A stretch of DNA of 64,000 nucleotides, taken from contig NZ_SNZF01000019.1 of the NCBI RefSeq assembly GCF_004363725.1, forward strand, positions 1 to 64,000, written 5' to 3'. Origin of the DNA: Aquamicrobium defluvii (GTDB lineage Bacteria; Pseudomonadota; Alphaproteobacteria; Rhizobiales; Rhizobiaceae). The number at the start of each line of letters is the position of its first letter. The first letter of the stretch is position 1. Shown here piece by piece: positions 27,265 to 35,825 of the stretch. The translations under genes were made by a program, and so were the position numbers. The notes below the pieces were generated by a model. It was not told where the DNA came from. It searched no databases and saw only the letters and a list, made by a program, of their open reading frames with translations.

Positions 27265-27804
27265 ATGGCAGAGCAACGCCCGTTCATACCCGTGCGCATC
27301 GCGGTGCTGACCGTGTCGGACACGCGCAGCCTCGCCGACGACCGCTCCGGCCAGACACTGGCCGAACGCATCGTGGAAGCCGGCCACATCCTTGCCGCGC
27401 GCGACATCGTGACCGACGACAAGGACAGAATCGGGGAAAAAGTGCTGGGCTGGTCGCAGGACGCCGGCATCGACGTCGTCATCACCACCGGCGGCACCGG
27501 CTTCACCGGCCGCGACGTCACGCCCGATGCTCTGGAACCGATCTTCGAAAAGCGCATGGACGGCTTCTCGGAAGTCTTCCACCGCATCTCCTACGACAAG
27601 ATCGGGACTTCCACGATCCAGAGCCGCGCCACCGGCGGCGTGGTCAACGCCACGTTCGTCTTCGTGCTGCCGGGTTCGCCCGGGGCCTGCCGCGACGCCT
27701 GGGACGGCATTTTGAAGGCACAGCTCGACTACCGGCACATGCCCTGCAATTTCGTTGAGATCATGCCCAGGCTGGACGAACATCTGCGCCGGGGAAAAGG
27801 CTGA
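27265..27804 (+). CDS. moaB: Molybdenum cofactor biosynthesis protein B
   Basis: A 179-residue MoaB/MogA-fold protein that adenylylates molybdopterin before metal insertion. The conserved TTGGTGFTGRDVTPDAL and LPGSPGACRDAW segments mark the fold. The ATG lies 4 bases after ispE and is the last gene of the rightward run; it converges on the NlpC/P60 gene with 9 bases between the stops. Other molybdenum cofactor genes are not adjacent; a MoeB-like gene is at 58.8 kb. Confidence 0.92.
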   Translation: MAEQRPFIPVRIAVLTVSDTRSLADDRSGQTLAERIVEAGHILAARDIVTDDKDRIGEKVLGWSQDAGIDVVITTGGTGFTGRDVTPDALEPIFEKRMDGFSEVFHRISYDKIGTSTIQSRATGGVVNATFVFVLPGSPGACRDAWDGILKAQLDYRHMPCNFVEIMPRLDEHLRRGKG

Positions 27805-27813
27805 ACCGGCAGC

Positions 27814-28674
27814 TTACGGGCGGCGGAAGCCGGTCGGGGTTCCGTAGAGATAGCCGATGCGGGCAATCGCCTCGTGCAGACCTTCGCGCGCCACCGTCAT
27901 CGTGTGGCCGTTGGCGTGGATCATGTCGCGCCCGTCGGTCATGATCGCGACATGCCCCTTCCAGAACACCAGATCGCCGCGCCGAAGGCCGGCATGGTCT
28001 GCGCCCGGATCGAACGCCTCGCCAAGCCCTGCCGCCTGCATGTCCGAATCTCGCAGCACGTCGCGCCCGGCCATGCGCATGGCAAGCTGGACGAGACCGG
28101 AGCAATCGATGCCGAAGCCGGAAACCCCGCCCCACAGATAGGGCGTGCCGAGCAGCGTTTCCGCCACGGCCACGTAATCCGGCGCATATTGGCCCAGCGG
28201 CACGAGATGGCGGGCGATCAGCGCCTTGCCGTCCGCCAGCAGCGCATAGTTCGTGCCACGCGTTTCGGCCGCGCCCACCACAGTCACCGCCGATCCGAGC
28301 GACAGCGTGCCGGCACGCGCAAAACGAAGATCGGGGCCAGGATAGACAAATGTGCGCGGCACACAGACCAGATGCGTCGGCGCGGCGCCGCGTTGGCCGA
28401 TTTCGGCTTCGCGCACATAGCCGACATAGCCATCACGCTCCGCCTGCACCCATGCCCAGCCGTTCGCGACCTCGTAGACCAGCACGTCGTCGCCGAACAG
28501 GAACTGCGTGTTGACGCCGGCATCGGCGCGCGGCGCCGTCAGCACATCCGCGACCGCCACGGAAATGCGGGCGGGCTTGCCCTGAACGAAACGCCCGGCC
28601 TCCACCTGCCCTTCAAGCCGCATGTCGGCAAGGTCGGGGCGGAATGCATGGAGACGGCTGTCGCGTATGGTCAC
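27814..28674 (-). CDS. NlpC/P60-family peptidoglycan endopeptidase
   Basis: A 286-residue cysteine peptidase. The C-terminal NlpC/P60 domain has the catalytic Cys in GIDCSGLVQLAMR, the His in GHVAIMTDG and a third polar residue in the IHANGH region. The first 150 residues look like one or two bacterial SH3 domains (around VYEVANGWAWVQAERDGYVG). It would cut gamma-D-Glu-diaminoacid bonds of cell-wall peptides. No signal peptide is visible, so a role in recycling murein peptides inside the cell is possible. It lies 12 bases after the MarR gene and downstream of an aminopeptidase gene. Confidence 0.87.
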   Translation of the reverse strand: MTIRDSRLHAFRPDLADMRLEGQVEAGRFVQGKPARISVAVADVLTAPRADAGVNTQFLFGDDVLVYEVANGWAWVQAERDGYVGYVREAEIGQRGAAPTHLVCVPRTFVYPGPDLRFARAGTLSLGSAVTVVGAAETRGTNYALLADGKALIARHLVPLGQYAPDYVAVAETLLGTPYLWGGVSGFGIDCSGLVQLAMRMAGRDVLRDSDMQAAGLGEAFDPGADHAGLRRGDLVFWKGHVAIMTDGRDMIHANGHTMTVAREGLHEAIARIGYLYGTPTGFRRP

Positions 28675-28686
28675 GGTCGGCTGCTT

Positions 28687-29037
28687 TCAGATCGGAAGTT
28701 GGAGTGCCTCGTCGACAATAGCATCGCCGAAGCGCTCGACATAGAGCGCGCCTTCCACGGTTCGCCGGATCAGCACGTTGCGGCGATCCTGCTCGTCGCG
28801 GTGGCGCGATACAAGCTTCATGGCGCCCATCGTGTCGAGCGCACGGGTGATGACCGGCTTGGTGACATTGAGCCTCGCGGCGAGCCCGCGCACGGTATGC
28901 GGCGGCGGGTCGAGATAGATGGTGAACAGGATTGCCATCTGCCGCATGGTCAGGTCCGGCGCGTCGTCACGCACCTCATGCAGGCACACCTGTTGCCACA
29001 GCCGCAAGGCCTGTATCGGACGCATGGAAACCGTCAT
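28687..29037 (-). CDS. MarR-family transcriptional regulator
   Basis: This protein of about 116 residues has a winged helix: LTMRQMAILFTIYLD, then VRGLAARLNVTKPVITRALD as the recognition region and RRNVLIRRTVEGALY as the wing. It lacks the long C-terminal dimerisation helix of typical MarR proteins and is shorter than the usual 140-150 residues. It lies between the leucyl aminopeptidase (57 bases upstream) and NlpC/P60 (12 bases downstream) and probably regulates that operon. The start is uncertain between this ATG, an ATG 12 bases later and an upstream TTG. Confidence 0.8.
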   Translation of the reverse strand: MTVSMRPIQALRLWQQVCLHEVRDDAPDLTMRQMAILFTIYLDPPPHTVRGLAARLNVTKPVITRALDTMGAMKLVSRHRDEQDRRNVLIRRTVEGALYVERFGDAIVDEALQLPI

Positions 29038-29094
29038 GCTTCCGATCTGCCACAAAATCGTTTCGGTTCCGTTTCAGTCCGGCGGGCAGCCACC

Positions 29095-30462
29095 TCACCC
29101 GAAGCGATGCGAAATCACCTGTTCCAGCGCGCGTATTCCCTGCGCCTCGCCGCCTGCCGGCCCGTGCGGTCTTTCGGCCGGGTTCCAGGCATAGATGTCG
29201 AAATGCACCCAGGCTGCGGTGTTCTCCACAAATCGCCTGAGGAACAGTGCGGCCGTGATCGATCCGGCGAAGCCATCGGCATTCACGTTGTTCAGATCGG
29301 CGACCTTCGACGCCATCTTTGCATCGTAGGGTTGCCACAGCGGCATGCGCCACAGCGGATCCTCCACATCTGCGGATGCGGCGGCGATGTCGGCGGCCAG
29401 TGTCTCGTCATTCGTATAGAAGGGCGGCAGGTCGGGGCCGAGCGCCACGCGCGCCGCACCCGTCAGCGTCGCCATATCGACGAGCAGCGCCGGCTTTTCC
29501 TCATCGGCCAGCGCCAGTGCATCGCCCAGCACGAGACGTCCCTCCGCATCGGTGTTGCCGATCTCGACAGTCAGCCCCTTGCGGCTTGGCAGGATGTCGC
29601 CGGGACGGAAAGCATTCCCGGAAATGGCGTTCTCCACCGCGGGAATGAGAACGCGCAGCCGCACCTTCAGGCCGGCCCCCATGATCATGGAAGCGAGGCC
29701 GAGCACGTTCGCCGCCCCGCCCATGTCCTTCTTCATCAAAAGCATTCCGGATGCCGGCTTGATGTCGAGCCCCCCTGTGTCGAAGCACACGCCCTTGCCC
29801 ACCAGTGTCACTTTCGGCGCATCCTGCGGCCCCCAACGCAGGTCGATGAGGCGCGGCGCCTGCGCGGCCGCGCGGCCAACCGCATGGATCATCGGGAAAT
29901 TGGCTGCGAGGAGGTCATCCCCAGCCGTCACCGAAACCTCCGCTCCATGCTTGCGGGCCAGTTCCCGCACTGCCTGCTCCAGCGCGTCGGGGCCCATATC
30001 GTTGGTCGGCGTGTTCACCAGATTCCGGGTCAGGAAAATGCTTTGCGCCAGTCGTTCCAGCCGCCCGGCATCGACCCCGTCGGGCAGGGCCAGCCGCAGC
30101 GCCCGGCCAGGCTTCTTGCCGTAGCGGGTGAAGACATAGCCGCCGAGCGCAATTGCCAGCGCCGCCAGTTCCGGCTTGTCCAGCCGCCCTTGCAGCCGCC
30201 AGTCCCCCTCCGGCAACGAGCCGGCGAGGCTTCCGAGCGCCAGCGCACCCTTCGATCCGTCGCCGAGGCCGAACAGCGCGCCCCCGATCTTCCCGTCCTC
30301 ACCCGGCAGAACCAGCGTCTTGCCGGCTTCGCCGGTGAAACCGTTGGCCTTCGCCCAGGCCAGCGCCTGCGGCGACAATCCGCTGCTTTCAAGGCCGTCC
30401 TTTCCGACCAGATGAACGGGAAGCGCTCCGGCAAGACCGGTTGCGGTGAACTCTACAGCCAT
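29095..30462 (-). CDS. Leucyl aminopeptidase family protein (M17)
   Basis: A cytosolic dinuclear-metal aminopeptidase of 455 residues. The metal and catalytic segments are present: VGKGVCFDTGGLDIKP, MKKDMGGAA, and the signature NTDAEGRLVLGDAL. The N-terminal domain (about 1-150) is the macro-like regulatory part of the family. The ATG has GGAG 8 bases upstream; an in-frame extension upstream enters R-family repeat copy 3 and is not used. It heads a leftward run with MarR and NlpC/P60, which suggests joint handling of peptides, perhaps from the cell wall. Confidence 0.92.
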   Translation of the reverse strand: MAVEFTATGLAGALPVHLVGKDGLESSGLSPQALAWAKANGFTGEAGKTLVLPGEDGKIGGALFGLGDGSKGALALGSLAGSLPEGDWRLQGRLDKPELAALAIALGGYVFTRYGKKPGRALRLALPDGVDAGRLERLAQSIFLTRNLVNTPTNDMGPDALEQAVRELARKHGAEVSVTAGDDLLAANFPMIHAVGRAAAQAPRLIDLRWGPQDAPKVTLVGKGVCFDTGGLDIKPASGMLLMKKDMGGAANVLGLASMIMGAGLKVRLRVLIPAVENAISGNAFRPGDILPSRKGLTVEIGNTDAEGRLVLGDALALADEEKPALLVDMATLTGAARVALGPDLPPFYTNDETLAADIAAASADVEDPLWRMPLWQPYDAKMASKVADLNNVNADGFAGSITAALFLRRFVENTAAWVHFDIYAWNPAERPHGPAGGEAQGIRALEQVISHRFG

Positions 30463-30802
30463 CGTCTGTCTCCGGCCGGCACGGCCTGAGCCCCGCCGGC
30501 ATTTCTCGTTTGCAAGCATTGCGTTGCCACGGCCTGGAGCGTTTCCGCTATTCTTCGAATCGCGGAAACGCTCCAACCTTTTATTTTACGCAATTCCGAA
30601 CGCAAAACCGCTTCGCACTTTTGCTGGAATTGCTCTAGCAGGTCGCGCGCCATCCATAAACAGGCACGAGCGCATCGCGGCCCCTGTATTGTCCGACTTC
30701 CGGCCCTATTTGGGCGAGGGGTTCAAACCGGACCGGTTATCGTTATGTTGCGGCCACAAAAACCCGCACCCCGATCACACAACATATGAGGCAAGCGAGA
30801 CA
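30463..30802. other. Divergent region, aminopeptidase / MscS channel
   Basis: 340 bases holding the aminopeptidase ribosome site, R-family repeat copy 3 (30534-30638), and about 160 bases before the channel start with a short AT-richer stretch near 30735-30795 that may carry its promoter. No gene is seen. Confidence 0.6.
30534..30638 (+). repeat. R-family (RIME-like) repeat, copy 3
   Basis: 105 bases. The first hairpin has 13-base arms GGAGCGTTTCCGC and GCGGAAACGCTCC around TATTCTTCGAATC. A spacer CAACCTTTTATTTTACG follows, then the second half with CGCAAAACCGCTTCGC, ending GGAATTGCTCTAG. The copy at 5987-6093 is the same element inverted. Confidence 0.8.
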
Positions 30803-32080
30803 GTGACGGTCTCAATTCAGGAATTTTTTCAGTCCCACCCCTGGCTTCAAACCCTGTCGGCGCTGGTCGCGCTCATACTGGCGGCCCTGTTCGCCAATTT
30901 CATCGTGAAGTCGGCTCTTCGGCAAATCCTCAATCGCATCGTTGCCAGAACCGCATTCGGCCGCGACGAGGAGCTGCGCCGTCATGGCGTCATCGAACGG
31001 CTGTCCAACGTCATGCCGGCGATGGTGATCGCAGGCGGCATCACGCTCGTGCCGGGTCTGCCGGCAGTTATGGTCACCGTGGTGACGAACGTGGCGAACG
31101 CCTTCATGATCCTCATGGTGGCGATGGCGATGAGCGCTGCCTTCAACATTGTCGACACGCTCTATCACCGCCGGCCGGAGGCGCGGATGAAGCCCATCAA
31201 GGGCTATATCCAGGTGGTCAAGATCGCGATCTACGTGGTCGCCGCGCTTCTGATGATCGCCACGCTCATCGACCGATCGCCGCTGATCCTGCTTTCGGGT
31301 CTCGGCGCCATGGCAGCGGTCCTCATCCTCGTCTTTCAGGATACGCTGCTTTCGCTTGTCGCCGGCATCCAGATCTCCTCGACGGGAATGGTGCGGGTGG
31401 GTGACTGGATCGAGATGCCGAGCCTGAACGCCGATGGCGACGTCATCGAGATTGCGCTGCATACGGTTCAGGTGCGCAATTTCGACAAGACCATCACCAC
31501 GATTCCGATCCGCAAGCTGGTCACCGACTCCTTCAAGAACTGGCGCGGCATGCAGGAGTCGGGCGGACGGCGCATCAAGCGCTCGATCTATCTTGACCAG
31601 ACCAGCATCCGCTTCCTTACGCCCGGGGAGCTCGGGAAGCTGGAGTCCTTCGGGCTGCTCGAAGCCTATCTGAAGCACAAGAAGACAGAGATTTCCGAGT
31701 GGAACGGCAAGCTCGGCGACAAGGCCAGGGTCGCCGCCAACACGCGCCGCATCACCAACATCGGCACCTTCCGCGCCTATGTGGACACATATCTGCGCCA
31801 CCATCCGGGCGTCCACAAGGCAATGACCATCATGGTGCGCCAGCTTCAACCGGGGCCGGAGGGCCTGCCGATAGAAATCTACTGCTTTGCCAACACCACG
31901 GTCTGGACATCCTATGAGGGCATTCAGGCGGATATCTTCGACCATCTGTTCGCCATCCTGCCCGAGTTCGGGCTGGCCGTATTCCAGAATCCGAGCGGCG
32001 CCGATCTCAGCTCATGGGCCTCGGCGCGTCCGTATCTTGCGAATCCCGATGCCGTCAAAGAACAGGTCGGCGTGAACTGA
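30803..32080 (+). CDS. Mechanosensitive channel of the MscS family, YbdG-like
   Basis: A 425-residue inner-membrane channel. Five hydrophobic segments precede the MscS core, where the pore helix and beta domain read GLGAMAAVLILVFQDTLLS and VRVGDWIEMP. The C-terminal cytoplasmic vestibule includes the extra YbdG-type segment (FLTPGELGKLESFGLLEAYL). Members open under membrane tension and release solutes on hypo-osmotic shock. The GTG start directly precedes the first amphipathic segment; longer upstream frames run through repeat DNA. Confidence 0.88.
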   Translation: MTVSIQEFFQSHPWLQTLSALVALILAALFANFIVKSALRQILNRIVARTAFGRDEELRRHGVIERLSNVMPAMVIAGGITLVPGLPAVMVTVVTNVANAFMILMVAMAMSAAFNIVDTLYHRRPEARMKPIKGYIQVVKIAIYVVAALLMIATLIDRSPLILLSGLGAMAAVLILVFQDTLLSLVAGIQISSTGMVRVGDWIEMPSLNADGDVIEIALHTVQVRNFDKTITTIPIRKLVTDSFKNWRGMQESGGRRIKRSIYLDQTSIRFLTPGELGKLESFGLLEAYLKHKKTEISEWNGKLGDKARVAANTRRITNIGTFRAYVDTYLRHHPGVHKAMTIMVRQLQPGPEGLPIEIYCFANTTVWTSYEGIQADIFDHLFAILPEFGLAVFQNPSGADLSSWASARPYLANPDAVKEQVGVN

Positions 32081-32229
32081 ACCACGCAGCAAACATCGCG
32101 GAACGCTCTGCGCTCCGCGCCCGCGTTTCGCGCCAACACACTAAGTGATCCTCGCATCATTCTCTGGCCTGCCTGCGGCTGCTAGACAGGCCAAGCCTTT
32201 CATAAGGCTGATTAAATACGAGGAAAAAC

Positions 32230-32472
32230 ATGAAGACCTATATTCTTGCCCTGTCCGTCATGATGGCCGCCACCCCGGCATTCGCCTGCACAACCGAAGA
32301 GCTCCAGTCAAAGGCGATGGAGGTTTCGACCAGGATGCAGGCACTGGCCGCCTCCAACCCGCAGAAGGCCACGGAGATCGGGCAGAAGCTGGCGACCGCC
32401 CAGTCCCAGGGCGCCACCGATCTCGAGGGTGCATGCAAGCTCTATGACGAGCTTCTGGAAGACACGAAGTAA
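32230..32472 (+). CDS. Small secreted protein of unknown function
   Basis: This 80-residue precursor has a clean signal peptide (MKTYILALSVMMAATPAFA) with cleavage before CTTEEL. The mature part of about 61 residues is helical and charged with two cysteines (CTTEE and GACKLYDELL), which could form a disulfide. I do not recognise the family. AGGAAAAAC before the ATG serves as the ribosome site, and a strong terminator follows, so it is monocistronic. Confidence 0.75.
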   Translation: MKTYILALSVMMAATPAFACTTEELQSKAMEVSTRMQALAASNPQKATEIGQKLATAQSQGATDLEGACKLYDELLEDTK

Positions 32473-32486
32473 TCTTTTCAGGACCT

Positions 32487-32515
32487 GCGCCGGCGGAACC
32501 GCCGGCGCTTTCCTT
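32487..32515 (+). terminator. Terminator of the small secreted protein gene
   Basis: Perfect 10-base arms GCGCCGGCGG and CCGCCGGCGC with an AA loop, followed by a short pyrimidine-rich run TTTCCTTCC. It lies 15 bases after the stop codon. Confidence 0.8.
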
Positions 32516-32660
32516 CCCTCTCCGGAAAATGGCCCGCTTTCTTGACGCTTTTGGCGCGCCGGGCCCCGAATTAACCAACCATTAGGGTTAACGGACTATT
32601 GATTTGCGTGAGGATCGGCCGCGTCAAAACGGCCGCGCCAGCAGATGGAGGCGGGCTCTC

Positions 32661-33485
32661 ATGCAGATTTGGCGCAACCACGCCGCGAACGGACGCCGTC
32701 TTGCGACGGCGGCTCTTGCCATTGTGCTGATGACCAGCGTCTCTGGCTGCGGAACCGACAGGATCAAGACCGGCTCGATCGGCCGCACAAGCAGCGGCAA
32801 GTCGATCGAGACCATGTCCACCGGCGAGTTGCGAGGCACTTCGGCGAGGCTCGGCAAGGCGTACGCCGCCAATCCCAACGACAAGGCCACCGCCATACAA
32901 TTCGCCACGGTCCTGCAGATGGACGGCAATGCCGAGCAGTCGCTGGCGGTGATGCGCAAGCTGGCCATCGCCCATCCGAAGGACCGCCAGGTGCTGGCGG
33001 CCTACGGCAAGGCGCTTGCGGCCAACGGCCAGTTCGAGCCGGCGCTGGATGCGGTGCGTCGCGCCCAGACACCCGAATATCCGGACTGGCGCCTGATGTC
33101 GGCCGAAGGCGCGATCCTCGACCAGACCGGCCAGAAGGAAAACGCCCGCCAACTCTATCGCAAGGCGCTCGACCTCAAGCCGGACGAGCCATCGGTGCTC
33201 TCCAACCTCGGCATGTCCTATGTGCTGGAGGGCGACCTGCGCACAGCCGAAACCTTCCTTGCCTCCGCCTCGCGCCAGCCCGGCGCCGACAGCCGCGTGC
33301 GCCAGAACCTCGCGCTCGTCGTGGGTCTCCAGGGCAGGTTCGACGAAGCCGAGCGCATCGCTTCGCAGGAGCTTTCGCCCGAACAGGCGCGCGCCAATGT
33401 CGCCTATCTGCGCTCGATGCTGGCACAGCAGAACGCATGGAGCCAGCTCAAGGCGCAGGATGGAGCGAAGTCCGCAACGAACTGA
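32661..33485 (+). CDS. tadD: TPR lipoprotein of the Flp pilus system (TadD)
   Basis: A 274-residue lipoprotein. The signal peptide ends in a lipobox (TSVSGC), giving a lipidated cysteine, and the rest contains three to four TPR-like hairpins (for example GNAEQSLAVMRKLAIAHP, GQFEPALDAVRRAQTP and GQKENARQLYRKALDLKPDEP). This architecture and length match TadD, the outer-membrane pilotin-like factor of Tad pili. It lies about 6 kb from the tad cluster and on the opposite strand, so the assignment rests on domain pattern rather than operon position. The ATG has GGAG 9 bases upstream. Confidence 0.8.
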   Translation: MQIWRNHAANGRRLATAALAIVLMTSVSGCGTDRIKTGSIGRTSSGKSIETMSTGELRGTSARLGKAYAANPNDKATAIQFATVLQMDGNAEQSLAVMRKLAIAHPKDRQVLAAYGKALAANGQFEPALDAVRRAQTPEYPDWRLMSAEGAILDQTGQKENARQLYRKALDLKPDEPSVLSNLGMSYVLEGDLRTAETFLASASRQPGADSRVRQNLALVVGLQGRFDEAERIASQELSPEQARANVAYLRSMLAQQNAWSQLKAQDGAKSATN

Positions 33486-33757
33486 CCCGTCCGGTCATCC
33501 GCGCGGCGCCCTGCCCCTGCTCCCGCAGGTGCGGCTACCCTGAAAACGGCACGCCTTTGCGAACGATACCAACCGGCACACCGACTGGTTGCATATTGCG
33601 TTTACGTCAAGGTAAAGCGATAAGGCAGCCTTCACCGATGTTTCACGCTGCCTTCGTATTCTCGCGACCGATCCGTCCTGATCGCGGGCGGAAAGGAAGC
33701 AGAGAGCATCCCCGATGAGCGCGGTATCCGCCGCACTCGCAGGCTGGACCCATTGAC

Positions 33758-34933
33758 GTGGCCCTCGATTTCCTGACGCTCTACATCGTCATCCTGCTGA
33801 ACTCGCTCACCGTCAGCGTGATCTGGGCAGCCGTTTCCTATGTGTACCGCTACTTCATCACCGCCCGCATCTGGCTGGCCGGATGTCTGCTTTCGGTGAT
33901 CGGCGGGGCGGTTCTCTCGCTTCAGGGCAATGAAGGCGCGCTGGTGCCTGCCATTGCCGGAAACGGCTTCGTCGTCTTCGGGTTCTGCCTGTTCTGGGTC
34001 GGCGTGCGCCACTTCTACGGCGCGGGCGGCGGCTGGAAGGCCAGCGCCCTCATCACCATAGCCAGCATGCTGTGCATGATTGCAGCGTTCGAAAGCTGGA
34101 ACTGGCGCAACGTCGCCTATGCGACGGCACAATCCGTGCCGATGCTGCTGGCCGCCGCCTTCCTGTTGCGCCGGCCGGAACGGAAGCTCGGCGACTGGAT
34201 AGCAGCCTCGGCCATGCTGATCGGCGTGGCGGGACATGCGGTGGAGACGGCCATGAATTTTGCGCTCATGGGGGGCCATACGGATCGCAGCTTCTACAAT
34301 GTGGTCGAATCCTATGCGCTTCTGTGCGTCATCTTCAGCGGCGTCGTATGGAATTTCGGCTTCGTCATCATGGCCATGGACCGGCTCAGGAGCGAAATCG
34401 CGGAACTCGCGCTGCGCGACGAGCTGACCGGCCTGCCCAACCGGCGGCTGTTTCTGGAGCGGCTTTCGGCAGAGACCATGCGATCCGCCCGCACCGGCCG
34501 CCCCTTCGCCCTGTTCGTCATCGATCTCGACCGCTTCAAGGAAATCAACGACCAAAACGGTCACGCCGCGGGTGACGCGGCGCTTCGCCATCTGGCCGAT
34601 GCGCTGAAAAACCGGCTGCGGCCGAACGACTTCATCGTGCGCTATGGCGGCGACGAGTTCTGCGTCATCCTGCCGGAAACCACGTTGCAGGAGGCAAAGT
34701 CGCTCGCCGAAGCGATGGTGGAGACGGCACGGTCAACGCCACTCCCATGGCAGGGCAGATCGATCGGCCTCACCATCAGCATCGGCGCAACGGTGTGGTC
34801 GAAGAAGCAGCTGGCGGACGTGGGTCGGATGCTGGAGCAGGCGGATCAGGCGCTGTACGAGGTCAAGCGTCGCGGGCGCGACGGACATGCCTTCTTCGCC
34901 GCAGGCCGGAAAAACGCCGGCGTTGCCGCCTGA
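33758..34933 (+). CDS. Membrane diguanylate cyclase (GGDEF)
   Basis: A 391-residue enzyme that would make cyclic di-GMP from GTP. Residues 1-205 hold about six hydrophobic segments, a membrane sensor of unknown ligand. The GGDEF domain spans roughly 215-385, with DELTGLPNRR at its start, DLDRFKEINDQNGH, and the active-site motif YGGDEF at 296-301. An intact inhibitory I-site, RxxD (288-291, RPND), lies the usual 9 residues before it, so product feedback is expected. No EAL domain is present. The start is GTG. Its position beside Tad pilus genes suggests, but does not show, a link to surface attachment. Confidence 0.9.
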   Translation: MALDFLTLYIVILLNSLTVSVIWAAVSYVYRYFITARIWLAGCLLSVIGGAVLSLQGNEGALVPAIAGNGFVVFGFCLFWVGVRHFYGAGGGWKASALITIASMLCMIAAFESWNWRNVAYATAQSVPMLLAAAFLLRRPERKLGDWIAASAMLIGVAGHAVETAMNFALMGGHTDRSFYNVVESYALLCVIFSGVVWNFGFVIMAMDRLRSEIAELALRDELTGLPNRRLFLERLSAETMRSARTGRPFALFVIDLDRFKEINDQNGHAAGDAALRHLADALKNRLRPNDFIVRYGGDEFCVILPETTLQEAKSLAEAMVETARSTPLPWQGRSIGLTISIGATVWSKKQLADVGRMLEQADQALYEVKRRGRDGHAFFAAGRKNAGVAA

Positions 34934-34935
34934 CC

Positions 34936-35721
34936 TCATGCGCGCAGGGCGATTGGCCCGGTCTGCGTCAGGAAGGATACGACAACGGACGGCAGGTTGG
35001 CCGAGTTGAGTTCGTAAATGCCGCAATTCGAAATCAGTGCACGCCGGTCGGTACGGGCACCGCGATAGCGCCACACCGTGCGCGTTGCATAAGGCAGATT
35101 GTCGTTGCGCCACGAAACCCCCATGGTCAGCCCGCGAAGATACTGGCGCTGGTGGATTTCGAACGGCATCAGGATCGTCTGGCCGAACGTCGGAGCGTTC
35201 CCGCGGGTAAGCTCGGTGAGGAAAATGCGCTGGCGTTGATAGGCCGCCAGACCGACATAGCGCGACCGCTGGCGGATGCCGTTTTCCACATCTTCTATCC
35301 GCTCCAGCGAGGTGACGACGATATGCCCGTCGCGTTCGCGCATATGCGCGCACGAACACACGATGCGGCCGGGCCAGGACAACGACACATGCCAGGTCTG
35401 GTAAAAACCCAGATAAGATCGCAAAGCCTGCAAATCTCCCGGAAAGGCATCGGCAAGCGGCCCCTCGGCCAGCACAGGCTGGCGCCTGATTTCAAGTTTC
35501 CGCCGGAAGGCGGCGCAGGGCAGGTCGAAATCGTCCGGTTCGAAACCGAAGAATGTGGCGATCCTCAGCCGATTGTGCGCCGAGGGAAGCGTTCCAGAAT
35601 TGATGTAGCGGTTGAACTGCTGCCTGTTGATGCCGATTTCCCGGCAAAGTTCGGAGATCGATTGCCGGGTCGCGCAGGCGAGTTTCAGATTCTCACCGAA
35701 ATTTGCATGAAGCTTGCCCAT
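34936..35721 (-). CDS. HTH (XRE/Cro-like) transcriptional regulator with unknown sensor domain
   Basis: A 261-residue protein. The N-terminal helix-turn-helix is clear (SISELCREIGINRQQFNRYI, about residues 21-40), followed by LPSAHNRLRIATFFG as in lambda-repressor-type domains. Residues 80-261 are a beta-rich region of unknown family with RIVCSCAHMRERDGHIVV and TMGVSWRNDNLPYA, probably a ligand-binding or dimerisation part. It is divergent from the binding-protein gene, and four 10-bp direct repeats lie directly upstream of its start, so it likely controls both genes and itself. It converges on the GGDEF gene with 2 bases between the stops. Confidence 0.82.
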   Translation of the reverse strand: MGKLHANFGENLKLACATRQSISELCREIGINRQQFNRYINSGTLPSAHNRLRIATFFGFEPDDFDLPCAAFRRKLEIRRQPVLAEGPLADAFPGDLQALRSYLGFYQTWHVSLSWPGRIVCSCAHMRERDGHIVVTSLERIEDVENGIRQRSRYVGLAAYQRQRIFLTELTRGNAPTFGQTILMPFEIHQRQYLRGLTMGVSWRNDNLPYATRTVWRYRGARTDRRALISNCGIYELNSANLPSVVVSFLTQTGPIALRA

Positions 35722-35728
35722 CCATATA

Positions 35729-35768
35729 GCGTAAACCTGCGTAAATTCGCGTCAAGCTGCGAAATTGC
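35729..35768. promoter_or_regulatory. Four tandem 10-bp operator-like repeats
   Basis: Four consecutive units, GCGTAAACCT, GCGTAAATTC, GCGTCAAGCT and GCGAAATTGC, repeat with a period of exactly 10 bases. They begin 8 bases upstream of the HTH regulator start and end 58 bases upstream of the binding-protein start. One-helical-turn spacing would place four identical contacts on one DNA face, which suits cooperative binding by the adjacent regulator. Confidence 0.65.
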
Positions 35769-35825
35769 ACCGGCACGGCCGGGGTCCATTATCTTGCACA
35801 CTCACAATGGCAAAGAGGGGCCCCG

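Noticed and set aside
24345..27587. A 1080-codon open frame on the minus strand
   Set aside because: It runs antisense through five well-supported genes (methyltransferase to moaB), and its product is low-complexity Arg/Ala/Gly-rich sequence.
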